DNA of 64,000 nucleotides, taken from NCBI GenBank assembly GCA_964563435.1, contig CAZLXI010000007.1:1-64000 (forward strand), in the 5' to 3' direction. Under the pieces are notes generated by a model that saw only the letters and a program-made list of their open reading frames with translations, had not been told where the DNA came from and ran no database searches. The stretch comes from Leadbetterella sp964563435. Its GTDB lineage: Bacteria; Bacteroidota; Bacteroidia; Cytophagales; Spirosomataceae. The position numbers and the translations under genes are program-made. Below are positions 18,344 through 26,253 of this stretch, piece after piece. Each line of letters opens with the position of its first letter. The stretch's first letter is position 1.

Positions 18344-20239
18344 CTACAACTTTTTAGAACCTTCCACTATTTCCGCTACCACACCCGGATCCAGCAGGGT
18401 AGAAGTGTCGCCCAGGCTGTTATATTCCCCTTCGGCTATTTTCCGGAGGATGCGGCGCATGATCTTCCCGGATCGGGTCTTGGGAAGGCCGGAAACAAAC
18501 TGGATCTTGTCGGGTTTGGCAATAGGCCCGATGATCCTGGAGACGGTCATCAGGATATCCCGCTTCATCATGGAGTCATGATCCTGCGGTTCTTCACAGA
18601 TCACGAAAGCATGAACCCCCTGGCCCTTCACTTCGTGCGGATAGCCCACTACGGCCGATTCTACCACACCGGTATGGCTGTTGATGGCGTTTTCCACCTC
18701 CGCCGTGCCGATACGGTGTCCGGATACATTGATCACGTCATCTACCCGGCCGGTGATCCGGTAATACCCGTCTTCATCTCTCAGGCAGCCGTCTCCCGTA
18801 AAGTATTTTCCCGGATAGGTGGAGAAGTAAGTGCTTTTGCACCGTTCATGATCGCCCCAGGTGGTACGGATGATCGAAGGCCAGGGATAAGTGATGCACA
18901 GGTTTCCGCTTACCCCGTTTCCTTCAATGGTCTGCCCGTTCTCATCCACCAGCTCAAGCTGAACCCCCGGCAGGGGCAGCGTGGCGTAAGAAGGTTTGGT
19001 CTTTGTAATTCCTGCCAGGGGCGATATCATGATCCCGCCGGTTTCGGTCTGCCACCAGGTATCCACAATAGGGCATTTTCCCTTACCGATGTTATCGTTG
19101 TACCAGTGCCAGGCTTCTTCATTGATGGGTTCTCCTACAGAGCCCAGTACTTTGAGAGAGCCCAGGTCTTTTCCTTCGAGGTATTCAGGTCCGAAGCCCA
19201 TCAGGGAGCGAATGGCGGTAGGAGCGGTATAGAGAATGTTTACCTTATGCCGGTCTACAATATCCCAGAGCCGTCCGGCATCGGGATAGGTAGGAACGCC
19301 CTCGAACATGACCGTAATGGCGCCGGCCAGCAGCGGGCCATACACCAGGTAGGAGTGGCCGGTGATCCAGCCCACATCGGCCGTACAGAAGAAGACATCC
19401 CCGGGATGATACTGAAATACATTTTCAAAAGTATACGAGGTGTACACCATGTAGCCCCCGCAGGTATGCACTACCCCTTTGGGCTTACCGGTAGACCCGG
19501 AAGTATAGAGAATGAACAGAGGGTCTTCAGAGTCCATTTCCTCGGCCGGGCATTCGGCTTCCACATGTTTGACCTCCGACTCCCACCAGTAATCTCTTCC
19601 CTTGATCATGGAAACCGGGGTACGGGTATGAGTGGCTACGATCACTTTCCTGACAGACGGACAGGCCACCAGTGCGTCATCCACTGTTTCTTTCATGGGG
19701 ATATGCTTGGGGCCTCTGACGGATCCGTCGGTAGTAATGACCAGTTCGCATTGGGAGTCATTGATCCTGTCGGAGATAGACTGCGCCGAGAAACCGCCGA
19801 AAATTACCGAGTGAATAGCCCCTATCCGGGCACATGCCAGCACGGCTACGGCCAGCTCAGGGATCATGGGCATATAGATACAGACCCGGTCGCCTTTCTT
19901 TACCCCGTGTTTTTTCAATACGTTGGCAAAACGGCATACACGGTCGAGCAATACTTTATAAGTGATCACTTCCGGCTCGTCTTCCGGATCATTAGGTTCC
20001 CAGATGATGGCCGGGTGGTTTGGTTTGGCTTCTGCGTGCCGGTCAAGGCAGTTTTCGGTAATATTGAGCTTGCCATTCCGAAACCATTTTACACTATAGT
20101 CGTCAAAGCTCCAGTCCAGCACTTTTGTCCAGGGTTTTTTCCAGGTAAATTCCTGGGCAATAGCTGCCCAGAAAGTTTTAGGATCTTCTATACTATCCCT
20201 GTAAGCTTCGTGGTAGTCTTCAATAGTTCTGATTTTCAT
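18344..20239 (-). CDS. acs: Acetyl-CoA synthetase
   Basis: 631-aa AMP-forming acetate-CoA ligase: acetate + ATP + CoA to acetyl-CoA. The family P-loop YTSGSTGKPKGVVHT is present, as are the acetate-pocket region VDTWWQTETGG and the C-terminal PKTRSGKIMRR, whose lysine is the usual acetylation site. Length is close to the family norm (about 640-650). Cytosolic, central carbon metabolism. Monocistronic between a terminator and a promoter-like TAGATTTG at 20291-20298. Confidence 0.97.
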   Translation of the reverse strand: MKIRTIEDYHEAYRDSIEDPKTFWAAIAQEFTWKKPWTKVLDWSFDDYSVKWFRNGKLNITENCLDRHAEAKPNHPAIIWEPNDPEDEPEVITYKVLLDRVCRFANVLKKHGVKKGDRVCIYMPMIPELAVAVLACARIGAIHSVIFGGFSAQSISDRINDSQCELVITTDGSVRGPKHIPMKETVDDALVACPSVRKVIVATHTRTPVSMIKGRDYWWESEVKHVEAECPAEEMDSEDPLFILYTSGSTGKPKGVVHTCGGYMVYTSYTFENVFQYHPGDVFFCTADVGWITGHSYLVYGPLLAGAITVMFEGVPTYPDAGRLWDIVDRHKVNILYTAPTAIRSLMGFGPEYLEGKDLGSLKVLGSVGEPINEEAWHWYNDNIGKGKCPIVDTWWQTETGGIMISPLAGITKTKPSYATLPLPGVQLELVDENGQTIEGNGVSGNLCITYPWPSIIRTTWGDHERCKSTYFSTYPGKYFTGDGCLRDEDGYYRITGRVDDVINVSGHRIGTAEVENAINSHTGVVESAVVGYPHEVKGQGVHAFVICEEPQDHDSMMKRDILMTVSRIIGPIAKPDKIQFVSGLPKTRSGKIMRRILRKIAEGEYNSLGDTSTLLDPGVVAEIVEGSKKL

Positions 20240-20290
20240 TTTTTCATTTAAGGTTAATCCAAAAAAGTAGGGTACTTTTTAAAGTCAGGG

Positions 20291-20325
20291 CAAATCTATG
20301 AAAGAAAAACAGATTCGGGGAACAA
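20291..20325 (-). promoter_or_regulatory. Candidate acs promoter
   Basis: Minus-strand TAGATTTG (20291-20298), a full -7 match, with a TTG (20323-20325) 24 nt further upstream, slightly beyond the usual spacing. Start codon 51 bp downstream. Confidence 0.45.
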
Positions 20326-20505
20326 AAAACAGGTAAACTTCCTTTCAAAGCCTCCCGCACGGTACGACTTTGCAGGATATTTAAAAGAATATGCAGGAAA
20401 AGAAAATCCGGACAGAAAACGGTTTGCCCGAAAATGTACAGGGCGGAAACCGGAGTACTTTGAAAGAACCGGCCTGTTCCCGCATCATGAGCCCGTGCCC
20501 CTGGA

Positions 20506-21438
20506 TCAAAGAAAATTGTCCACTTCTTTATAAGCCCGGATTAACGCCTTTTCCCCTTCCACTCCTTTTCCGAAATTTCCGTGTTCCATACCGAAGATAA
20601 ATGACCGGCCGGATTCCCCGGCTTTCTGATAGATATGCTTAAAGACATTCCTGTAGTTGATCTCGCCGGTGGTGGGTTCCTTCCGGCCGGGTTCATCGCC
20701 GATCTGAAAATAAGCAATCTCATCCCAGGCCCAGTTGATGTGCTGAATCAGCCGGCCTTCATTTTTCTGCATGTGGTAGATGTCGAAAAGGATCTTACAG
20801 GCGGGGCTGTTCACCGCTTTGCAGATCATATAGCTCTGATCGGAATACCGGAGGAACAGGTCCGGGTTATCACTGAGGGGCTCCATGACCATCACCAGGC
20901 CGTGAGGTTCAAAGATTTCCGCCGCCCTTTGATAAGCCTCGATCACATTCCCGGTCTGTATGCCCAGGGGTAGCTCCCGTGCAAAATAGCCCGGCACCAC
21001 GGTCATGTATTTTCCATTCACCCTTTTGGCCACTTCCACCGCATCTTTACAGCATTTTAAAAACGCGTCAAGGAATTCTTTTTTTCCGGTAGTGAGTGAG
21101 GTTTTCCAGTTGTTACCGGCATCAATGACGAACACACCCATATCCATATTGTGTTGGGTGAGGCGTTCTCCGATTTTCTTCTGGATGTCTACCGTTCTGC
21201 CCATCATGCCGTTATCTTCAAAGGAACGGAAGCCGTTGGCTGCCATAAAGTCCAGTTGCGCCAGGAGGTCAGCGCCGGCAGACTCTCTGAACATACCGAA
21301 ATGCGGGGCATAGCTCAGGTTGAAGTTATATTTTTCAACTGTCCCTTCACGGGCCAGTGAAGAGAGGGGAAACCCGCTCAGTCCTAATAATGAGGAAGAT
21401 GTAATCGTACTTTTCAGAAATGAACGTCTGGAATTCAT
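20506..21438 (-). CDS. Tat-exported hydroxypyruvate-isomerase-like TIM-barrel protein
   Basis: 310-aa protein with a twin-arginine signal (MNSRRSFLKSTITSSSLLGL), so predicted to be folded in the cytosol and exported to the periplasm. The rest is an AP-endonuclease-2/xylose-isomerase-like barrel resembling hydroxypyruvate isomerase (YNFNLSYAPHFGMF near the mature start; metal-ligand candidates in MVMEPLSDN, LFDIYHMQ, IFGMEHGN). Hydroxypyruvate isomerase converts hydroxypyruvate to tartronate semialdehyde, but exported Tat forms in Bacteroidota may act on other sugars. Monocistronic. Confidence 0.85.
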   Translation of the reverse strand: MNSRRSFLKSTITSSSLLGLSGFPLSSLAREGTVEKYNFNLSYAPHFGMFRESAGADLLAQLDFMAANGFRSFEDNGMMGRTVDIQKKIGERLTQHNMDMGVFVIDAGNNWKTSLTTGKKEFLDAFLKCCKDAVEVAKRVNGKYMTVVPGYFARELPLGIQTGNVIEAYQRAAEIFEPHGLVMVMEPLSDNPDLFLRYSDQSYMICKAVNSPACKILFDIYHMQKNEGRLIQHINWAWDEIAYFQIGDEPGRKEPTTGEINYRNVFKHIYQKAGESGRSFIFGMEHGNFGKGVEGEKALIRAYKEVDNFL

Positions 21439-21521
21439 ATTTAATCGTTTGGGTTTTCTTGATACGAATGTGAAATAAGAAAAAAATATTGAAAATTTTA
21501 ATTTTATTCTTGTTTTAGTTC

Positions 21522-21529
21522 TATCTTTG
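21522..21529 (+). promoter_or_regulatory. Plus-strand -7 element with no downstream gene
   Basis: TATCTTTG, a full match to the Bacteroidota -7 element, pointing to the right between two minus-strand genes. No TTG at the ideal -33 position. It would drive the small RNA candidate that follows. Confidence 0.5.
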
Positions 21530-21535
21530 TGCCAC

Positions 21536-21600
21536 TATTTAACCTTAAATGCCATAATGGAAAGTCTCCCGGGAAAAATTCCGGGAGGCTTTTCTCATTT
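21536..21600 (+). ncRNA. Candidate small RNA (about 60 nt)
   Basis: A transcript starting about 7 nt after TATCTTTG would end at the strong hairpin at 21561-21594. It would be about 60 nt and has no useful ORF (the first ATG gives Met-Pro-stop). The U-rich tail is on the plus side, opposite to the flanking genes, so the hairpin is better explained as terminating this transcript than as the ridA terminator alone. Inference only. Confidence 0.4.
21561..21600 (+). terminator. Strong hairpin terminator
   Basis: A 12-bp stem (arms about 21561-21572 and 21581-21592, core CTCCCGG/CCGGGAG) with an 8-nt A/T-rich loop, ending CTTTTCTCATTTT on the plus strand. It may also serve ridA on the minus strand, where the T-tract is weaker. 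The ridA stop codon (21595) lies within the tail. Confidence 0.75.
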
Positions 21601-21960
21601 TACGGCTATGACGGATATTTCCACGTTCACATCCCGGGGTAACCGGGCCACCTGTACGGTTTCCCGGGCCGGCGGATTTTCGGTAAAAAATTTCCCGTAA
21701 ACTTCGTTCACCGTAGTAAAATCATCCATGCTTTTGAGAAAAATGCAGGATTTCACCACATGGGAATAATCCATTCCGGCTTCGACCAGAATATGTCCGA
21801 TATTTTCCAGTATACGGGTGGTTTCTGCCGTAATATCATTCAGCGGAGCCAGATCCAGGGCAATTTGTCCGGAGATATAAAGGGTGTTTCCGGCCAGTAT
21901 GGCCTGGGAATAAGGCCCTATGGCCGCCGGCGCTTTTTCGGTATAAATTACTTTTTTCAT
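21595..21960 (-). CDS. ridA: RidA family reactive-intermediate deaminase
   Basis: 121-aa protein from the ATG at 21960 (MKKVIYTEKAPAAIGPYSQA), preferred over 22014 because RidA proteins start here and the upstream 18 residues are unrelated. RidA hydrolyses 2-aminoacrylate and related imines to keto acids plus ammonia. The family core GPYSQAI, the SGQIALD stretch and the catalytic arginine in PARETVQVARLP are present. Divergent from pruA, which fits a role near amino-acid catabolism. Confidence 0.93.
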   Translation of the reverse strand: MKKVIYTEKAPAAIGPYSQAILAGNTLYISGQIALDLAPLNDITAETTRILENIGHILVEAGMDYSHVVKSCIFLKSMDDFTTVNEVYGKFFTENPPARETVQVARLPRDVNVEISVIAVK

Positions 21961-22019
21961 TACGTTTAAGATTGCTGCCGGTAAAAATAGCAGTCTTTGC
22001 CGGGGAAATGACAATTTAA

Positions 22020-22050
22020 TTGTCTTAAAAATGAATAGTGCCTAACTTTA
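22020..22050 (+). promoter_or_regulatory. Candidate pruA promoter
   Basis: TTG (22020-22022), 20-nt spacer, TAACTTTA (22043-22050; last base differs from TAnnTTTG). ATG follows 22 nt later. Confidence 0.45.
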
Positions 22051-22072
22051 CCGGGAAAAACCAACAAACAAT

Positions 22073-23698
22073 ATGCATAACGCAATATTTAATATTCCAG
22101 CACCCGTAAATGAGCCTGTTTTGAGCTATGCTCCGGGAAGTAAGGAAAAATCAGCCCTGGAAGCAGCCTTAAAGGAGGCCAGAAGCAAGCAGGTGGAAGT
22201 ACCCATGTACATCGGCGGACGTACCGTCCATAGCGATAAAAAGATCCGGCTGTCATCGCCTCATGACCACGGGCATGTGTTGGGTTACGCTTCGGAGGGC
22301 AGCCGCGAGCATGTGCAGCAGGCCATTGATGCGGCTCTGGCAGCACGGGGTGCATGGGCCGCGTTGCCCTGGAGTGAACGGGCGGCCGTTTTTCTGAAAG
22401 CAGCAGATCTGCTGGCCGGCCCTTACCGTTGGAAAATGAATGCCGCTACCATGCTGGGCCAGTCCAAAAATGCATTTCAGGCGGAGATTGATTCGGCTTG
22501 TGAGCTGATCGACTTTCTGCGTTTCAACGCCGCTTTTTATGAAGAGATCATGCTGGAGCAGCCGGTATCTTCTCCGGGTGTGTGGAATAAAATGGAGTAC
22601 CGTCCACTGGAAGGTTTTGTGTTTGCTCTGACCCCTTTTAACTTCACCGCTATTGCCGGAAACCTGCCGGCTTCTGCCGCCCTGATGGGCAACGTGGTGG
22701 TCTGGAAGCCCTCAAATACCCAGATCTATTCCGCAAACGTGATTATGGAGATCTTCCGGGAGGCGGGCCTTCCCGACGGGGTGATCAACCTTGTTTATGT
22801 AGACGGCCCTACGGCCGGGGAGGTGATCTTCCAACACCCTGATTTCGCTGGAATTCACTTTACGGGAAGTACCGGCGTATTCCAGAACATCTGGAAAACC
22901 ATCGGGCAGAACATCCATCTGTACCGGTCATACCCCAGGATCGTGGGTGAGACCGGCGGAAAAGACTTTGTGGTGGCACATAAGTCGGCCGATGCCAGGG
23001 CAGTGGCAGTAGGACTGGTCAGGGGCGCTTTTGAGTACCAGGGGCAAAAGTGTTCAGCAGCCTCGAGAGCTTATATCCCTTCTAACCTGTGGGAAGAAGT
23101 GAAAACCTGTATGCTGCAGGATCTGGCGACCATCAAGGTAGGGCCTACGGAAGATTTCTCCAATTTTGTCAATGCCGTGATCGATGAGAAAGCCTTTGAT
23201 AAGATCACGGGTTATATTACCCGGGCTCAGGCGCATGAAGACGCGGAGGTCATCGCCGGCGGTAAATTTGATAAGTCTAAGGGGTATTTTATTGACCCTA
23301 CAGTGATACTCACTACAGACCCGCTGTATGAGAGTATGCAGGAAGAGATCTTCGGGCCGGTGCTCACGGTTTATGTATATGATGAGAACAAATGGGAAGA
23401 GACCCTTAAGCTGGTAGACAGCACTTCTCCCTATGCATTGACCGGCGCTGTATTTGCCAGAGACCGTTATGCCGTTCATCAGGCTACCCAGTTGCTGGAA
23501 AACTCAGCCGGTAATTTTTACGTGAATGATAAGCCTACGGGTGCTGTGGTAGGACAGCAGCCTTTCGGTGGGGCCCGGGCTTCCGGAACCAACGATAAGG
23601 CGGGCTCCAAGCTGAACCTTCTGCGATGGGTGAATGCCCGGACCATCAAGGAGACGTTTGTTTCGCCGGTGGATTACCGGTATCCGTTTTTGGGATGA
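22073..23698 (+). CDS. pruA: L-glutamate gamma-semialdehyde (P5C) dehydrogenase
   Basis: 541-aa aldehyde dehydrogenase of the stand-alone RocA/ALDH4 type: oxidises glutamate semialdehyde to glutamate with NAD+, the last step of proline breakdown. Seen: catalytic cysteine in EYQGQKCSAASRAYI, glutamate in RIVGETGGKDFV, and NAD-binding TGSTGVFQNIWKTI. The C-terminal GQQPFGGARASGTNDKAG is typical of this family. The HglS-like and saccharopine dehydrogenase genes face it across a hairpin, so a role with aminoadipate semialdehyde from lysine is possible, but PruA is the default call. Confidence 0.93.
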   Translation: MHNAIFNIPAPVNEPVLSYAPGSKEKSALEAALKEARSKQVEVPMYIGGRTVHSDKKIRLSSPHDHGHVLGYASEGSREHVQQAIDAALAARGAWAALPWSERAAVFLKAADLLAGPYRWKMNAATMLGQSKNAFQAEIDSACELIDFLRFNAAFYEEIMLEQPVSSPGVWNKMEYRPLEGFVFALTPFNFTAIAGNLPASAALMGNVVVWKPSNTQIYSANVIMEIFREAGLPDGVINLVYVDGPTAGEVIFQHPDFAGIHFTGSTGVFQNIWKTIGQNIHLYRSYPRIVGETGGKDFVVAHKSADARAVAVGLVRGAFEYQGQKCSAASRAYIPSNLWEEVKTCMLQDLATIKVGPTEDFSNFVNAVIDEKAFDKITGYITRAQAHEDAEVIAGGKFDKSKGYFIDPTVILTTDPLYESMQEEIFGPVLTVYVYDENKWEETLKLVDSTSPYALTGAVFARDRYAVHQATQLLENSAGNFYVNDKPTGAVVGQQPFGGARASGTNDKAGSKLNLLRWVNARTIKETFVSPVDYRYPFLG

Positions 23699-23767
23699 GC
23701 GTGTTTTGGGGCTAACTAAACCGTGTCGGTAATGCCTCCAAATCATATTCTCATGCATCTCGGCTTC

Positions 23768-23809
23768 GCTCGAACTGACAAAGGGCAGTTGCCTCTTGTC
23801 AGTTCGAGC
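23768..23809. repeat. 14-bp inverted repeat between convergent genes
   Basis: GCTCGAACTGACAA (23768-23781) and TTGTCAGTTCGAGC (23796-23809) form a perfect 14-bp stem around a 14-nt loop. It resembles extragenic palindromes common in Bacteroidota. It may end transcription of both pruA and the HglS-like gene, although it has no T-tract. Confidence 0.65.
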
Positions 23810-23892
23810 ACAGGTGAGGGCGAGAGTCTGAAACTTGCCAGCGAAGCTGTCGGGAACCGCATTTGTTGGATATCCCCGGCAATGTTGTACCG

Positions 23893-24801
23893 TTACTTTA
23901 TCCGTGCTGTCTGGCTGGTAAAAGTGCTTTCAAAAATTTTATCTGCATTTCCGGTTTCAAAACCTTCCCGGCGATGTTCACGTTGTATATCTTCCGGCGG
24001 CAGATGGGCAAATTCCGACAAAACCTTCCGCTCGGCAAATTCCACATAGCTTCCGGAAATGGTATGTATATCGCCGTCAGCAAAGCGGGCTTCTATCATT
24101 TCGGCTACCGTGGAGCTTTGCAACAGGCCGCCGTCAGGGCTGACCTTGATCACACCACCCGAGTTATTGAGCTTTATGCCCGTCTTTTCCAGGAAAGTGT
24201 TGAACTCCTGAATGGTATTGTATCCTGCTTTCAGGTTGTGTACAGAGATGGTGTAATGGTTGAGGTAATACCGGTTATAGATCACCCAGGCAGCATATTC
24301 ACTTTCTTTAAGCAGGGTCTCATAATCGGTCCATGCCGGCGTTCTCCACAGCGGCTGATGCAGGAAACGGTCTATGGTTACGCCGTCGGTGAGGTCGAGG
24401 CTGTCAACCGGGTCGGCCGTGACTTCGTTGGTATATGACCGGATGATCTTTTGTGCCGTTTCGCTCAGGTCATTAACCCGCAGTTCGCTGACAAAGATCC
24501 GCGGATAGTGCGGCTCGGGCGGGGCAAACCAGTAGGCATCCAGCTTTTTCCCTTCAAAATAGAAATAGTCCTTTTTCTCATATCCCAGCGCCAGGAAGAT
24601 CTTTTCGAAAGACCCGATACCCAGGTGCTCCACCCCCATAGTTCGGAAAGCCACATGGTCATTTTCAATCTCACTTGCATCGCCAATGATCCCTTCGGCG
24701 ACCATGGCCCGGGTTATTTTTTTTACATCCGGAACCCGTTCGGAATAACGCCTCATCAGGCCTTCCAATACCACCTCCAGGGTAGACAGCTTATTTTTCA
24801 T
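23893..24801 (-). CDS. DUF1338 protein, HglS-like 2-oxoadipate dioxygenase/decarboxylase
   Basis: 302-aa member of the DUF1338 family, whose characterised member HglS converts 2-oxoadipate to D-2-hydroxyglutarate in bacterial lysine catabolism. Candidate metal ligands: H49 in NDHVAFRTM with substrate arginine R53 (the same H-x3-R spacing as HglS), H182 in LNHYTISVH, and E254 in SYVEFAER. It is shorter than HglS (about 460 aa), as are many Bacteroidota members. Its start overlaps the stop of the saccharopine dehydrogenase gene by 11 bp, so the pair is translationally coupled, supporting a lysine role. Confidence 0.82.
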   Translation of the reverse strand: MKNKLSTLEVVLEGLMRRYSERVPDVKKITRAMVAEGIIGDASEIENDHVAFRTMGVEHLGIGSFEKIFLALGYEKKDYFYFEGKKLDAYWFAPPEPHYPRIFVSELRVNDLSETAQKIIRSYTNEVTADPVDSLDLTDGVTIDRFLHQPLWRTPAWTDYETLLKESEYAAWVIYNRYYLNHYTISVHNLKAGYNTIQEFNTFLEKTGIKLNNSGGVIKVSPDGGLLQSSTVAEMIEARFADGDIHTISGSYVEFAERKVLSEFAHLPPEDIQREHRREGFETGNADKIFESTFTSQTARIK

Positions 24802-25852
24802 GCCGGTAGAATTTTCCGTTTTCAGTGTTCAAAAAGTCTTCAAAATTAATTTCTTCCTGCTTAATAAAGCCTTTTTGAGGAAGTTTTCCGTCGGCCACCA
24901 TTTCAATGACTGCTGCAATGGAGGCAGCGGTGGTCCAGGAGATCGCCCGCCAGTGCTGTCCGTCGATCTCCACCGGGTAATAAGCCTCATAAAATTCTTC
25001 GCGGGCTATTTCGCCATCTTTCCAGCCTTCCACTACGGCATATACATATACCACATCTTCCTGTACGGGTGGTTTTGCTTCCGTGAGAATCTGTTCGATC
25101 AGCTCCCGTTTCTCCTTCAGAATCAGCTCATAGAGCAGAAATTTCATCAATTTGGCATGACCGGGGTAACGGATGGTCTTATAGTTGAGGGTATCCACTT
25201 TTCCGGCGTAGGTATCGCACATGGTTCCCAGTCCGCCGGAGGTGCTGAAGGCCTCGAACTCATTTCCTTCTATTTGTATGTATTCCAACCCGTCAAGAGA
25301 CGGCACTATTTTTTTTACACCGTTATGGATCACCTCAGCATCGTTCAGGTATTCATTGATCACACCGGCCGGTGACCAGGTGAACGAGTAGCCGAGCAGA
25401 CCGTTCGGATAGCGGGGAAGGGCGCCCACGCGCAACTCAATGTCGCGCAGACGGGTGAATCTTTTGGCCAGGTGGGCCCCGATGATCCCGATAAGCCCGG
25501 GCGCCAGGCCGCATTGCGGAGCCATTACAGCCCGGGAGGTCTTTGAAAGCTCCATGATAGCGTTGGTAGTAGGCACATCTTCGGTGAGATCAAAATAGTG
25601 TATCCCGTTCTTATGAGCTACTTTGGCGATATTCAGGTTCAGGTTGTAAGGCATGGCCGAAGCAACCGCATCAAAACCGGGGAGCACTTTTTCCAGGAAT
25701 TTGAGGTCGGACACATCGCCCAGGACCACTTTGAAGGGCAGGTCAACGGCTGGTTTACGTTTATCCAGGCCGGTTACCTGAAAGCGTTTGGACAGTAAAG
25801 TGCCTACCAGGGAGCCCACCTTACCCATTCCTATGACAAGAACATTTTTCAT
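24791..25852 (-). CDS. Saccharopine dehydrogenase family protein
   Basis: 353-aa NAD(P)-dependent oxidoreductase with an N-terminal Rossmann motif (VLVIGMGKVGSLVG) and the catalytic/C-terminal saccharopine-dehydrogenase domain (CGLAPGLIGIIGAHLAKRF, FTWSPAGVINEYL). Family members cleave saccharopine to glutamate and 2-aminoadipate semialdehyde. The lysine-ketoglutarate reductase half of the animal and plant bifunctional enzyme is absent and not seen elsewhere in the window. Operon with the HglS-like gene. A long leader (about 270 nt) is implied by the best promoter match. Confidence 0.88.
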   Translation of the reverse strand: MKNVLVIGMGKVGSLVGTLLSKRFQVTGLDKRKPAVDLPFKVVLGDVSDLKFLEKVLPGFDAVASAMPYNLNLNIAKVAHKNGIHYFDLTEDVPTTNAIMELSKTSRAVMAPQCGLAPGLIGIIGAHLAKRFTRLRDIELRVGALPRYPNGLLGYSFTWSPAGVINEYLNDAEVIHNGVKKIVPSLDGLEYIQIEGNEFEAFSTSGGLGTMCDTYAGKVDTLNYKTIRYPGHAKLMKFLLYELILKEKRELIEQILTEAKPPVQEDVVYVYAVVEGWKDGEIAREEFYEAYYPVEIDGQHWRAISWTTAASIAAVIEMVADGKLPQKGFIKQEEINFEDFLNTENGKFYRHEK

Positions 25853-26253
25853 CTGATCAGTTTTTTGACCTTACAGCTGTGGCCGACCAACCCACCTCCC
25901 TTTGAGGCGGGAGAACGGAAATCCTACACATCGTTTGGCCGTAGTGTTTAATAGTTTGAAATTAAATGCACATGCCAGCGCATGCACGAAAATAAATGAG
26001 AAAGACAGCGCCCGGAAAATGAGCGTATTTTAGCAAAGATCAGGAACAAACGAGCAGGCGCTACGCAGGTAGGCCAGTCGTGCAAGGAAATATTTAAGGT
26101 CTTTGAACAAAGCAGGATCGTATTATCCTTTCAAAGATAGGGAAGGGTAACATGAGGGGCAAATTTTAGGGTAAATTTTTTAAGCATATGGATCGCAGGG
26201 ATGTGCACGGAACTTCAGGTCAAATTTCGTGCTCATACAGAGGGGTAGATCTT
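25853..26253. other. 401-bp gap with saccharopine-dehydrogenase leader
   Basis: No gene found. It includes an imperfect hairpin (CCCACCTC/GAGGCGGG, 25891-25912), AT-rich stretches and a minus-strand promoter match at 26132-26163. The implied 5' leader is unusually long; no known riboswitch was recognised. Confidence 0.4.
26132..26163 (-). promoter_or_regulatory. Candidate promoter for the saccharopine dehydrogenase/HglS operon
   Basis: Minus-strand TTTG (26160-26163), 20-nt spacer, TATCTTTG (26132-26139): a complete Bacteroidota-type promoter. It lies about 280 bp before the start codon. Confidence 0.5.

Noticed and set aside
18284..20251. A 655-codon open frame opposite acs
   Set aside because: Same reasoning: acs has all catalytic motifs, while the antisense product shows none and lacks a promoter.
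23054..23479. A 141-codon frame opposite pruA
   Set aside because: Antisense to catalytic residues of a conserved gene; no motif.
22073..25852. Calling pruA an aminoadipate semialdehyde dehydrogenase
   Set aside because: All visible motifs match the stand-alone P5C dehydrogenase; the lysine link is only positional.
25861..26253. A possible tRNA or riboswitch in the 401-bp gap
   Set aside because: No cloverleaf, and no known riboswitch core recognised; only a weak hairpin.
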